Shown: positions 9,478 to 17,118, counted from the first letter of the stretch. The stretch is DNA of 64,000 nucleotides from JAOABV01 sp039801465 (GCA_039801465.1 JBDRUT010000007.1:32945-96944); one strand, 5' to 3'. Program-made: numbers and translations. The notes: a model not told the origin generated them from the letters alone.

Positions 9478-9534
9478 TATTAATTATTTTGTTATAAGAC
9501 AAAGAACACAAAAGGAAAGGCAAAAGACTGAAAT
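9418..9534 (+). repeat. Degenerate 58-bp tandem duplication of the C1 gene tail
   Basis: Copy 1 (9418-9475) encodes NISYFVLRRRTKKGKVQIE plus the stop of C1. Copy 2 (9476-9534) repeats it with scattered substitutions (NINYFVIRQRTQKE in its own frame). The period of 58 is not a multiple of three. The D1 start codon follows copy 2 at once, so the ribosome-binding region of D1 (AAAAGGAAAGG) is made of duplicated C1 tail sequence. Confidence 0.8.
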
Positions 9535-10149
9535 ATGATTTGGAATATCATTGGAACTTGGATTGCTGCAGGTTTAACAATCGCAATTTTTTCATTTTTA
9601 TATCGAGATAATCCATTATATAAATTTGCGGAACATCTATATGTCGGAGTTTCCGCAGGGTTCGGTGTTATCTATGTTTGGGCATTTGATTTAAAGCCGA
9701 TGCTTATTGACCGATTTATTTCCGAACATGGAGTTGAACGCTGGATTCTATTAATTCCCGCAATATTAGGAGTCTTAATGTTGACTCGTTGGACAGGTAA
9801 ATTGGCTTATCTTTCACGGTTACCAATATCATTTACTGTTGGTATTGGAGCTGGTTTGGGTATAACAGGAAGTATCCAAGGTTTCCTATTGCCCCAAATC
9901 CAAGCAACACTTTTGCCTTTAACAACTATCAATAATATAATTTTAGTAATTGGAGTCATAACGACAATTCTATATTTCTACTTTTCTCGCGAGTTCAAAG
10001 GCAAAGGTTGGCAGTTGGCGTTAAGGGCTGGTATTGTTTTTATAATGGTGTCATTCGGCGCCTCATTCGGTTATACCGTGATGGCGCGTATTTCCCTTCT
10101 TATCGGAAGAGTCTTCTTCCTTTTATCAGACTGGCTGCATTTAATATAA
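9535..10149 (+). CDS. Cassette I protein D1: multi-pass membrane protein of unknown function
   Basis: A 204-residue protein with about six TM helices. Like D2 it starts with a helix followed by IFSFLYRDNPLYKFAEHLYV, has a GKLAYLSRLPISFTVGIGAG block in the middle, and ends with the near-invariant SFGASFGYTVMARISLLIGR and a FLLSDWL tail. The C-terminal block is the most conserved part of the whole cassette. The small and glycine residues in SFGASFGYT suggest tight helix packing or a conduction path, but no transporter family is recognised. The ATG is preceded by AAAAGGAAAGG, partly derived from a duplicated C1 tail. It closes cassette I and 169 bp of spacer follow. Confidence 0.75.
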   Translation: MIWNIIGTWIAAGLTIAIFSFLYRDNPLYKFAEHLYVGVSAGFGVIYVWAFDLKPMLIDRFISEHGVERWILLIPAILGVLMLTRWTGKLAYLSRLPISFTVGIGAGLGITGSIQGFLLPQIQATLLPLTTINNIILVIGVITTILYFYFSREFKGKGWQLALRAGIVFIMVSFGASFGYTVMARISLLIGRVFFLLSDWLHLI

Positions 10150-10318
10150 AATGCTCATCCTATTGGATGCTCTAATAACTTAATCAGGATGACAAAGTTA
10201 TTGAAATGATAATAAAATACAAATCCTTTTATTTTACAAAAGACCGGTTTTTAATATATCCACATATTGAACACTTTTATTGAATCGCCAGGCCAAATTT
10301 TGTTGTTATAGCTATTGT

Positions 10319-11067
10319 ATGAAAAAATTCAGCAAACTAGCATTGGTTGCGATTGTCCCCAGAAAGAAGGATTGGAAAATTTTACAAAAACAACATTGGT
10401 ATCGAATTCCAGTAAAAAGTGCGCCCAAGATAACAACGAAAATTAAATACATTGCCTTTTATCTACCTCGAATATTTGATGAAGATAAGTTTTCGGTTAA
10501 ATATTATGCCCAAGTAAAAAAGATAAAAATTGTTAAACGTATTGAACTGCTTCCAGACGAGAAAGAACATAACCGTGCCTCAGACGACTATTATAAATTA
10601 ATAATTAGTGAATTACGACGACTTCCCAAACCAATTGTCAGCAAACACTGGCGACGAATTACCTTCATTCCCACAACTCTGAGTAGACTTTTTTCAGCAG
10701 AAGAAATCAATGATTTATGGTGCACAAGTCCAATTGAAGAAATATTATATAAAAAGATGAAACGTGAAAAAATTCCTGCGGAAAGACAATTTTTCGTTTA
10801 TGAGACTAAAACTCCGTATTGTTTAGATTTCGCAATCTTTTGTCGCGACGGTAAACTCAATGTTGAGTGTAATGGTGATGAATATCATTCTCAAAAAAAG
10901 ACCAAATCAAAGACCGCAAAAGAGATAATGATTTAACTAGTCTGGGTTGGTCAATTCTCCGTTTTTCCGGACAAGAAATTAATCGGGATGCGAATAGTTG
11001 TATTAGACAGATAAAAATGACTATTAAAACTTTACACGGATATGTATCGTATAGTCTTAGCCAATAG
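10319..11067 (+). pseudogene. DUF559-type endonuclease-like gene broken by a frameshift
   Basis: The first frame (10319-10936) gives an N-terminal part with KHWRRITFIP and then a Vsr/DUF559-like core: CTSPIEEILYKKMKREKIPAE, FFVYETKTPYCLDFAI and KLNVECNGDEYHSQKK. At the A7 run (10893-10899) the frame is lost. Reading on with one extra A gives DQIKDRKRDNDLTSLGWSIL followed by RFSGQEI, which is the expected end of the DUF559 fold, and stops at 11067. So a single-base homopolymer deletion explains the break. The catalytic-type Asp (YCLDFAI) and the E--GDEYH residues are intact. It could be a true pseudogene or an assembly error; the two other broken genes nearby favour decay. Such proteins are usually horizontally acquired. 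Confidence 0.75.
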
Positions 11068-11343
11068 AAGTTTCCCTGAAGATGATGAATAAAACCAACA
11101 GTTAAAATTTCATAATGATATAAATCGTATAATCTTAGTTGGTGGTATTCTGAATATAATCTACTATTAAAGCTTTAACGGAATATATCATAAACCAATA
11201 TTAATTATATTAATCTTAGTTTAGACAATTGCCAAATTTGAGATTGACTTTTAGAGAGATTTTAGTAAATTATATTAGTAGAACAAATATTTGAAATCAC
11301 ACAGGTTTTTATCATTGTTCTTTTACAATTTGATAAGATTAAC

Positions 11344-11430
11344 GGAGGGCTAGTCCTAATTTGGTAAGGCACCGGACTTGAAATCCGGCTCCCAGTAATG
11401 GGAATGTGGGTTCGAATCCCTCGCCCTCCG
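11344..11430 (+). tRNA. tRNA-Ser (UGA anticodon)
   Basis: An 87-nt class II tRNA. The acceptor stem GGAGGGC pairs with GCCCTCC (11423-11429), with discriminator G at 11430. The anticodon stem CCGGA/TCCGG encloses loop CTTGAAA with anticodon TGA at 11379-11381. A long variable arm (CTCCCAGTAATGGGAA) and a T-arm GTGGGTTCGAATCCC follow. The 3' CCA is not encoded. Confidence 0.95.
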
Positions 11431-11435
11431 TATTA

Positions 11436-11930
11436 GTTAACAGGGAACAGTAAACAGAGAATAGCAAAAAATGATAAAAGATTATAAAGACTTAATTGTC
11501 TGGCAAAAAGCATTAGCAGTTGTTTCTGATATTGCCGATTTGATTGAGTTGTTGCCACCCGGCTCTGTTACAGATATTATCGGAAAACAGATAATAAGTT
11601 CTTCAACCTCAGTTTGTGCTAATATTGCCGAAGGACATAGTAGTGGAAGTAGCAATGAATTCAATCGGATACTAAAAATTGCCTATCGTGAAGCAAAAGA
11701 GACAGATAATTGGATACAGGTTATTAAAAAAGTTAAAAAGTACCATAAAAATATTATTCTTAATACTGTTAATAAAATCGAATCTGATAATCTTGTCGTA
11801 ATAAAAATGCTTTCCGCGTTGAGAAAAAAGATTGATGATATATCGACTCAAGAGAAATGAAATGTTCCTTGTATCTTGTTCCCTATACCCTATTATCTAT
11901 TACCTGTTTCCCAATTCCTGTTTCCTATTT
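11436..11930. mobile_element. IVS-like cassette: four-helix-bundle gene flanked by imperfect inverted repeats
   Basis: The left flank 11436-11464 (GTTAACAGGGAACAG then TAAACAGAGAATAG) is imperfectly complementary to the right flank 11890-11912 (CTATTATCTATTACC then TGTTTCCC). The flanks bracket the four-helix-bundle gene and fill almost the whole gap between two tRNA-Ser genes. The right flank is a run of variants of CCTATT and CTGTTTCC. This resembles the intervening sequences in some 23S rRNA genes that carry the same protein family. Mobility is inferred, not shown. Confidence 0.45.
11471..11860 (+). CDS. Four-helix-bundle protein (S23/IVS-encoded family)
   Basis: A 129-residue protein beginning MIKDYKDLIVWQKALAVV, the hallmark opening of the four-helix-bundle family (TIGR02436 type). 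It continues with IGKQIISSSTSVCANIAEGH, another family signature, and EFNRILKIAYREAKETDNWI. Members were first described from intervening sequences in 23S rRNA and are found scattered in many genomes, often as isolated insertions. Their molecular role is unclear; the pentameric structure suggests nucleic-acid binding. Here the gene stands alone between tRNA-Ser(UGA) and tRNA-Ser(GCU), flanked by imperfect inverted repeats. No strong Shine-Dalgarno sequence is seen. The reading frame is intact, unlike three of its neighbours. Confidence 0.88.
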   Translation: MIKDYKDLIVWQKALAVVSDIADLIELLPPGSVTDIIGKQIISSSTSVCANIAEGHSSGSSNEFNRILKIAYREAKETDNWIQVIKKVKKYHKNIILNTVNKIESDNLVVIKMLSALRKKIDDISTQEK

Positions 11931-11932
11931 AA

Positions 11933-12023
11933 GGAGAGGTGGCCGAGATTGGTCTAAGGCGCCCGCTTGCTAAGCGGTCGCACGGGTAAAACCGTGCCGT
12001 GGGTTCGAATCCCACCCTCTCCG
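11933..12023 (+). tRNA. tRNA-Ser (GCU anticodon)
   Basis: A 91-nt class II tRNA. The acceptor stem GGAGAGG pairs with CCTCTCC (12016-12022), with discriminator G at 12023. The anticodon GCT lies at 11969-11971 in loop TTGCTAA. A long variable arm (TCGCACGGGTAAAACCGTGC) is followed by a GGGTTCGAATCCC T-arm. No encoded CCA. Confidence 0.94.
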
Positions 12024-12051
12024 TTTGTTTTGAAAAAAGCGAGGTGAAAAA

Positions 12052-12321
12052 ATGGAAACAAATCAACCACAAAGACTATTTTGTCAGAGTTGCGCTATAC
12101 CGATGGCAAAACCGGATGATTTTGGCACCAATCTTGATGGTAGTCAAAATCAAGAATATTGTTGTTATTGTTACCAAGCAGGCAAATTTACTGAACCAAA
12201 CATAACAATGGAGGCGATGATTGAAAAATGCGCTGGTATTATGAGACAGATGAAAATGCCCGAAGAAAAAATTGAACGAATGAAAACATTTATTCCGATG
12301 CTTAAAAGATGGCAAAAATAA
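12052..12321 (+). CDS. Small zinc-ribbon protein
   Basis: An 89-residue protein with two Cys pairs near the N-terminus, LFCQSCAIPM (Cys12, Cys15) and YCCYCYQAGKF (about Cys37-40). This is the pattern of the putative zinc-ribbon family (PF12674 type). The C-terminal half is a charged helix (MEAMIEKCAGIMRQMKMPEE). These proteins are usually small, cytoplasmic and uncharacterised. The ATG is preceded by GCGAGGTGAAAAA, an acceptable ribosome site. The stop is 1 bp from the start of a broken HEAT-repeat gene, so the two were probably co-transcribed before decay. Confidence 0.75.
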   Translation: METNQPQRLFCQSCAIPMAKPDDFGTNLDGSQNQEYCCYCYQAGKFTEPNITMEAMIEKCAGIMRQMKMPEEKIERMKTFIPMLKRWQK

Positions 12322-12322
12322 T

Positions 12323-12843
12323 ATGAGTAAAATCGAAGAAATTTTGCAATTAAAAGTCAAACCAAAAGAGAAAATTACTCTTTTAGCAAACGAGATAAAA
12401 AGGAATAAAAAGTTTGTTGATGAAATAATTGAATATTTCGAATCAACGTCCGCTGGCAACCAAGGACATTTAATTGAGTTTTGGAATATGCCTCAAAAGA
12501 AAAACCAGAATTTGTCGAGCCGCATATTGATTTTGTGATTTGCCATTTGGAAAACAAAGCACCAAGAGTAAAATGGGAATGCGCAAGAATAATTGCCAAT
12601 CTATCGGAATAATTTCCTGATAATACCGAAAAAGCAATTCCTAACTTGTTGCAAAACGCAAGTGATAAAAGCACAGTTGTTCGCTGGAGTGTAGCTTTGG
12701 CTTTAACTGAAATCGCCAAACACAATACCAATGGCAGAAAACAGCTTTTACCAGTTTTTGAAAAAATCATAAAGACCGAAAAAAACAATGGCGTAAAGAA
12801 TGTTTATCTCAAAACACTGAAAACGATTGAAAAAGAAAAATAG
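12323..12843 (+). pseudogene. HEAT-repeat protein gene broken by a frameshift and a stop
   Basis: The first frame reads MSKIEEILQLKVKPKEKITL through GNQGHLIEF. At the T-run near 12479 the frame is lost. With one extra T the protein continues LEYASKEKPEFVEPHIDFVI, CHLENKAPRVKWECARIIAN, LSE, then an in-frame TAA, then FPDNTEKAIPNLLQNASDKS, TVVRWSVALALTEIAKHNTN and a lysine-rich end. The K-P-R-V-KWECARI and T-VVRWSVALAL repeats are typical HEAT/armadillo helices. So there is one frameshift plus one nonsense codon. It lies 1 bp downstream of the zinc-ribbon gene. Without the lesions it would be about 173 residues. Confidence 0.75.
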
Positions 12844-12883
12844 AAATGATTCGCCGTCAAATTGTAATTCACTTGTCACTTTA

Positions 12884-13389
12884 ATGACTTTTGCACAGAA
12901 AGTTGCAAATCTATTTTAAATAGATGAAAAAGCCCGCCGTCGTCATACCAATCCTTACAGTGGTTATAGTAAGTTTTCAAGTGTTCCACTTATTGGTTTA
13001 GCGGTTTGGAGTCGAATTTGGCTTGGTTGGTGGTCAATAATCCTAATTGTGCTGTTCTTTTATGGATATGGTTGAATCCAAGAATGTTCCCTGAACCAAA
13101 AAGTACTAATAATTGAGCGTCAAAAGTTGTGCATGGTGAACGGGTCTGGATGAATCGTAAAAATGTCTTAATCCCAAAATATCATTATTACCTTCCAAAT
13201 ATTTTTTACATTTCACAAGGGATTGGTGCGATTGTTTTTATTTGGGGGGCTGGTAAATTACAAATCTGGCTAACAATATTAGGTGGTGTCATTATGATAA
13301 TTTGTAAGTTATGGTTTGCTGACCGAATGGTATGGTTATATGAAGATATGAAGGATGCGACTCCCGAATACAAAAGTTGGTTATATTAA
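12884..13389 (+). pseudogene. DUF6653-like membrane protein gene with several lesions
   Basis: From ATG 12884 the frame reads MTFAQKVANLF, stop (TAA), IDEKARRRHTNPYSGYSKF, SSVPLIGLAVWSRIWLGWWS, IILIVLFFYGYG, then a frameshift. The other frame continues WIWLNPRMFPEPKSTNN, stop (TGA where family members have Trp), ASKVVHGERVWMNRKNVLIP, and an intact C-terminal half ending MVWLYEDMKDATPEYKSWLY. The HTNP, NPRMFPEP, GERVWMNRK and KLWFADRMVWLYEDM blocks fit the DUF6653 family of small membrane proteins. Two stops and one frameshift make it a pseudogene. Any one could be a sequencing error, but three are unlikely to be. Confidence 0.7.
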
Positions 13390-13415
13390 CATTTTATTTA
13401 TCGCTACCTCAGTTC

Positions 13416-13495
13416 TTGATTTTTAATAAGATCTCTATATAATCCGTAATATGGCAAAAGAAGAAATTAGAGTTAGACTTGCAGCCGAAAAATAA
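13416..13495 (+). repeat. Ghost copy of the gltX promoter and first codons
   Basis: TTGATT (13416-13421), 16 bp, TATAAT (13438-13443), 7 nt, then ATG at 13451 opening a 14-codon frame MAKEEIRVRLAAEK and a stop. The real gltX has TTGATT, 16 bp, TATAAT, 8 nt and MANQEIRVRIAPSP at 14064. The match covers promoter spacing and coding start, so this is a decayed duplicate. It now sits directly upstream of the MGMT-like gene and probably drives it. Confidence 0.8.
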
Positions 13496-13507
13496 ACAGA
13501 TATATCT

Positions 13508-14005
13508 ATGAAAAAAACTTGGCTACAAAAATTAGAAGATAAAAAATCATTTCCGAAAGTGATAAAATTGGAAAAGCATAAACCTTGTTATAATGCACTC
13601 TATAAAATGGGGGTAAAGCAAGGCGACCCAGTGGTTTTAGTTAACGCTTCTGAAATAATACCATTGATGTCAAAAGTTCCGAAGGGTAAATTAATCACAA
13701 TTAGGGAGATTTGTCAGAAAATCGCAAAGAACCATAAAGTCAAAGGATGTTGCACATTAACAACTGGTATTTTTATAATGACCATTGCTAATGCTGTGCA
13801 AGAAGCAATCAACAACAAGGAAAAATCAAAACTCACTAAAATACCTTATTGGCGAACTCTCAAAGCTGAAGGATTTTTGAACGAAAAATATCCGGGCGGA
13901 CTTGAAGCTCATAAAAAACTATTGGAAAACGAAGGTCATAAAATTATTGCAAGAGGCAAAAAATATCAGATTGCTGATTTTGAGCAATCTCTAATCCAAT
14001 TATAA
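13508..14005 (+). CDS. MGMT-family (alkyltransferase-like) protein
   Basis: A 165-residue protein, MKKTWLQKLEDKKSFPKVIK at the start. A central region MSKVPKGKLITIREICQKIA then CCTLTTGIFIMTIANAVQEA and PYWRTLKAEGFLNEKYPGG, EAHKKLLENEGHKI follow. This matches proteins annotated as MGMT family, which share the helix-turn-helix DNA-binding fold of methylguanine methyltransferases and alkyltransferase-like proteins. The classical PCHR active-site motif is absent, so direct repair activity is doubtful; a binding or flagging role is more likely. It has no clear Shine-Dalgarno sequence. It lies 12 bp after the 14-codon ghost of the gltX start, so it is inserted between a duplicated gltX promoter/start and the true one. 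Confidence 0.65.
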   Translation: MKKTWLQKLEDKKSFPKVIKLEKHKPCYNALYKMGVKQGDPVVLVNASEIIPLMSKVPKGKLITIREICQKIAKNHKVKGCCTLTTGIFIMTIANAVQEAINNKEKSKLTKIPYWRTLKAEGFLNEKYPGGLEAHKKLLENEGHKIIARGKKYQIADFEQSLIQL

Positions 14006-14027
14006 TAATAAATTTAATCTTACATCC

Positions 14028-14055
14028 TTGATTTTCTCAAATAACTTCGTATAAT
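14028..14055 (+). promoter_or_regulatory. gltX promoter, probably leaderless
   Basis: TTGATT (14028-14033), a 16-bp spacer and a perfect TATAAT (14050-14055). The gltX ATG is 8 nt downstream and lacks any Shine-Dalgarno sequence, so the mRNA should start at or next to the start codon. Confidence 0.75.
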
Positions 14056-14063
14056 TACTTTTA

Positions 14064-15476
14064 ATGGCTAATCAAGAAATTCGCGTTCGTATTGCACCGA
14101 GTCCGACTGGGGCGGTTCATGTTGGATTAGTTCGTTCTGCTCTGTATAACTGGTTATTTGCTCGGCATCACAACGGCAAATTTATCTTACGCATTGAGGA
14201 TACTGATGTTACTCGGTCAACTCAAGAGTCAGTTCAAGCGATTATTGAAGGTTTTAAATGGGTCGGACTTGATTGGGATGAAGGTCCTTATTTCCAATCG
14301 CAAAGACTTGATATTTATCGAAAGTATGCACAGAGCCTTTTAACTGAAGGAAAAGCCTATTATTGCTATTGTAATCCGGAAGAACTTGAAGCCGAACGAC
14401 AAAAGGCTTGGCAAAGAAAAATTGCCTGGAAATATGACCGACGGTGTTATAATCTTGATGCCGAAACAAAGGCAAAATATGAGAAGGAAAATCGACCAAA
14501 GGCAATACGATTTTTAGTTCCAAGTAAACCAGTAATTTTCCAAGACCTGATTCACGGTGCAATAAAAAAAGAACCACAAGATATTGAGGATTTTATAATT
14601 ATGCGTGCGGATAATACACCGACTTATAATTTTGCAGTTGTGATTGATGATGCGGAAATGAAAATTTCCCATATTATCCGGGCAGTGGAACATATTGCTA
14701 ATACACCGAAACAGATATTATTATATGAAGCATTCGGTTTTCCAATACCTAATTTTGCTCATTTGCCATTAATACTCGGCACGGACAAGAAAAAACTTTC
14801 TAAACGACATGGTGCACTTTCGCTTTGGGAATATAAAAAAGCCGGCTATTTGCCTGATGCCCTAATAAACTTTTTAGCATTACTCGGTTGGTCACCAGGT
14901 GGTGATTTAGAGATTATGACTCGCGAGCAGATGATTAAACTCTTTTCTTTAGAACGCGTCAATAAAGCGAATGCGATTTTTGATATTAAGAAATTGGAAT
15001 GGATGAATAGTGTCTATATTAAGAATATGAAGAACGAAGACCTATATCACGCATTGTTACCTTATCTTGAGGAAATCAACATCCACCCTACGGATAAAAA
15101 GCAATTCTATAGAATCTTAGATATAACCAAAGTCCGCGTTCGCACTCTAATTGAATTAAGGGATATGATTTCTGCGTTTTATACTAAAGATGTGAGATAT
15201 GATATGTCAGCAGTTGAGAAATATATTACTTCAAAAACTAAAGACTATTTAAAAGAACTGTGTTTACGATTTGAAAAATTGGAGGAGTTCACTGCAGCAA
15301 ATTTAGAAAATGAGCTAAGAAAATTAGCCGAGGAATTGGGTCTAAAAGCAGCAGATTTAGTTCATCCTTGCCGTGTTGCCTTAACCGGCAAATCAGTCGG
15401 ACCACCATTATTTGAAACTATAGAATTATTAGGTAAGAATACAGTTATCGAGCGATTGAATAATATTATTCAATAA
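14064..15476 (+). CDS. gltX: Glutamyl-tRNA synthetase
   Basis: A 470-residue class I aminoacyl-tRNA synthetase, the usual length for bacterial GluRS. It charges tRNA-Glu (possibly also tRNA-Gln in a non-discriminating form). The HIGH-type motif is in APSPTGAVHVG near the N-terminus, and the KMSKS-type loop is KLSKR (residues 244-248) within LGTDKKKLSKRHGA. FILRIEDTD, CNPEELEAER and a helical C-terminal anticodon-binding domain are all present. The SWIM-like zinc cysteines of some GluRS are not obvious: there is a YCYCNPEELE segment (about residue 108) but no full C-x-C-C set. The gene stands alone with its own promoter, and its 5' end exists a second time as a ghost at 13416-13495. Confidence 0.95.
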   Translation: MANQEIRVRIAPSPTGAVHVGLVRSALYNWLFARHHNGKFILRIEDTDVTRSTQESVQAIIEGFKWVGLDWDEGPYFQSQRLDIYRKYAQSLLTEGKAYYCYCNPEELEAERQKAWQRKIAWKYDRRCYNLDAETKAKYEKENRPKAIRFLVPSKPVIFQDLIHGAIKKEPQDIEDFIIMRADNTPTYNFAVVIDDAEMKISHIIRAVEHIANTPKQILLYEAFGFPIPNFAHLPLILGTDKKKLSKRHGALSLWEYKKAGYLPDALINFLALLGWSPGGDLEIMTREQMIKLFSLERVNKANAIFDIKKLEWMNSVYIKNMKNEDLYHALLPYLEEINIHPTDKKQFYRILDITKVRVRTLIELRDMISAFYTKDVRYDMSAVEKYITSKTKDYLKELCLRFEKLEEFTAANLENELRKLAEELGLKAADLVHPCRVALTGKSVGPPLFETIELLGKNTVIERLNNIIQ

Positions 15477-15681
15477 AACCAAATCTACTTCAAATTAAAA
15501 AGATTGCCACTGAACAAACTAAGACATAATTTAGGTTATTAAAAAGTGTTCCGAATAATATTTAAGATGTTGAACCATGTCGACCTCACTGCACGCGTCA
15601 TAGCTTCGCGACCAGCATGACAGAAGTAAGACGACAAAAAGAAAAATATCATAACTCTAAACTAATTACACAGAACTTATA

Positions 15682-15717
15682 TGGGTGCGACGCTTCAAAC
15701 TAAGTCGCACCCATTTT
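15682..15717 (+). terminator. Rho-independent terminator downstream of gltX
   Basis: TGGGTGCGAC (15682-15691), a 12-nt loop, GTCGCACCCA (15704-15713), then TTTT. It is a perfect 10-bp GC-rich stem with a T-run on the plus strand, 206 bp after the gltX stop. On the minus strand no T-run follows, so it serves the plus strand. Confidence 0.85.
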
Positions 15718-15726
15718 ATTATGTGT

Positions 15727-16098
15727 TTATAATGTTGAAGCGGTTAAAGTGAATACGGTATTTCGGATGCGTTCCAGAATATCTTTATCAAAACCGCGTG
15801 TTTGCCATTTTGCCATTACTGCATCAACTTCTCGCAAGAGTTGTTTGCCTAAAAGCCTTTTACTCAAACGATAGGTTTCTCGTGCGAAATTAAGATACGG
15901 CGGATTTAATGAGGAACTTAAGCCAATCTCACCGAGAATTATCTTGACTTCATTCTCAATTTCAACTAATGCGGGAAATTCGGTTTCAATTTGCGATTTC
16001 ATCATCGGTTTTAAGTTCGCAAGCTTTTCACTTAAGACACCGCCACTTAGTTTCAAATCCCATTTCTCAATGCGTCGCAATGCATTTCTAACTGCCAT
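15727..16098 (-). CDS. Orphan-family protein, paralogue of the gene at 63793
   Basis: A 123-residue, mostly helical, soluble protein beginning MAVRNALRRIEKWDLKLSGG, with LANLKPMMKSQIETEFPALV, IENEVKIILGEIGLSSSLNP and a charged C-terminal half. The gene cut by the right edge of the window (63793) shows the same pattern: RR-EKWD--LSG-VLS, then KP-M--Q----FPEL-NLENEIK-IL-E-G. The ATG at 16098 is chosen because its upstream GGTAGGTGATAAAT parallels GGAGGTGATGGAT before the paralogue; a GTG 9 bp upstream is in frame but inside that site. I recognise no named family. It is monocistronic with gene-poor DNA on its upstream side. Confidence 0.65.
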   Translation of the reverse strand: MAVRNALRRIEKWDLKLSGGVLSEKLANLKPMMKSQIETEFPALVEIENEVKIILGEIGLSSSLNPPYLNFARETYRLSKRLLGKQLLREVDAVMAKWQTRGFDKDILERIRNTVFTLTASTL

Positions 16099-16353
16099 AT
16101 TTATCACCTACCTTTCTAAATTAAGTTTTAGCCAAGCGTTATTGGCCATCTATAATGCTAAGACGCATAAAAAACCTATTTTGGGGAAAAAACTTTTATT
16201 TTATTACATTCTTAATACAAACATTAAATATAATATTTGTTCTTATCACCAATAACTCTTTAATTTTCAGTTACTTGCCGATTAGAAAATCTCAAATAAT
16301 CACAGATTGACACTAAGGAAAACCGGAAAACTTCTAATGAATTATACCTTAAA

Positions 16354-16450
16354 ATATTAGATTTAGTGGAGAAATAAAGAAGAATTCCCAAAAACATAAA
16401 AGTATTAGATTTGGTGGAGAATTAGGAAAGAATTACAAAAAACATAGGCG
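16354..16450. repeat. 48-bp degenerate tandem repeat
   Basis: Copy 1 (from 16354) and copy 2 (from 16402) share ATTAGATTT-GTGGAGAA, then A-AAGAATT-C-AAAAACATA. Read in one frame each copy gives a KILDLVEK-stop or KVLDLVEN-stop peptide, so the unit may be the duplicated tail of a lost gene. Confidence 0.6.
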
Positions 16451-16983
16451 TAGAAAACTTGTGCAAAATCTGACCAAACTCATTATAACTTTTAAGAGCA
16501 GTAAATTCAAAACCAGAACCGATTTAAAAATCTGACCCCTAATTTTATTAAGTATTTGATTTTGTGAAAGATATAAGAAGTTCTTTAAGGGGCTAGGGTA
16601 GGGCTAGCTTAAACCTAACCTATTCTTAATATGTTGCTGACAAGAACTTACCATTTATACGGCATACTATGTCGCGTATAGGATAGGTTAATGATACTAT
16701 TAAAATTATAGATTTTAAGATTCTTAATTTATCTTTATGAATATTTGATAGACGAACCGTTAATATACTATTTAAGTTGAAAATTACCTGAGATATTTCA
16801 GAGAGTATAAAGTATTTTTGAAGGATGTCAATTATATAAACTAATTGATTATCAAATGATTAGCGCAATCAGAATATTTTAAGATTCAAATTCAAAACAA
16901 ATTTTAGTAGGTTTAGAGTTAAAGTTCTTTTTTTAAGATATTATATTATTTCAATGTTATCAAAATTGGGGAGGAGCGATTTT

Positions 16984-17088
16984 ATGGTAAATTTATGATA
17001 GAAATTTAGACAATATATACTAATCAAGCCATCTCACTTAAACCTAAGCCATTTGGCGATCTAATGATAAATTTAAGATAGAAATTTA
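16984..17088. repeat. 25-bp direct repeat pair, 80 bp apart
   Basis: ATG-TAAATTTA-GATAGAAATTTA occurs at 16984-17008 and 17064-17088 with two mismatches, each followed by an AC dinucleotide. They lie just downstream of the acylphosphatase gene. Function unknown. Confidence 0.6.
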
Positions 17089-17118
17089 TACGCTGTTTTT
17101 AGGTCGGGAGAATTTTAG

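Larger units (their letters stand above)
16099..17118. other. Gene-free region with short degenerate repeats
   Basis: About 1 kb of AT-rich DNA with no supported gene. Contents are a 48-bp degenerate tandem repeat (16354-16450), a GC-rich GGGGCTAGGGTAGGGC island (about 16589-16608), and a 25-bp direct repeat pair (16984-17008 and 17064-17088). No tRNA or terminator is evident. Confidence 0.6.

Noticed and set aside
12884..13389. TGA read as Trp or selenocysteine (alternative code) in the DUF6653-like gene
   Set aside because: TGA ends many intact genes here (ndk, B2, C2 and others), and this gene also has a TAA and a frameshift, so decay is the simpler explanation.
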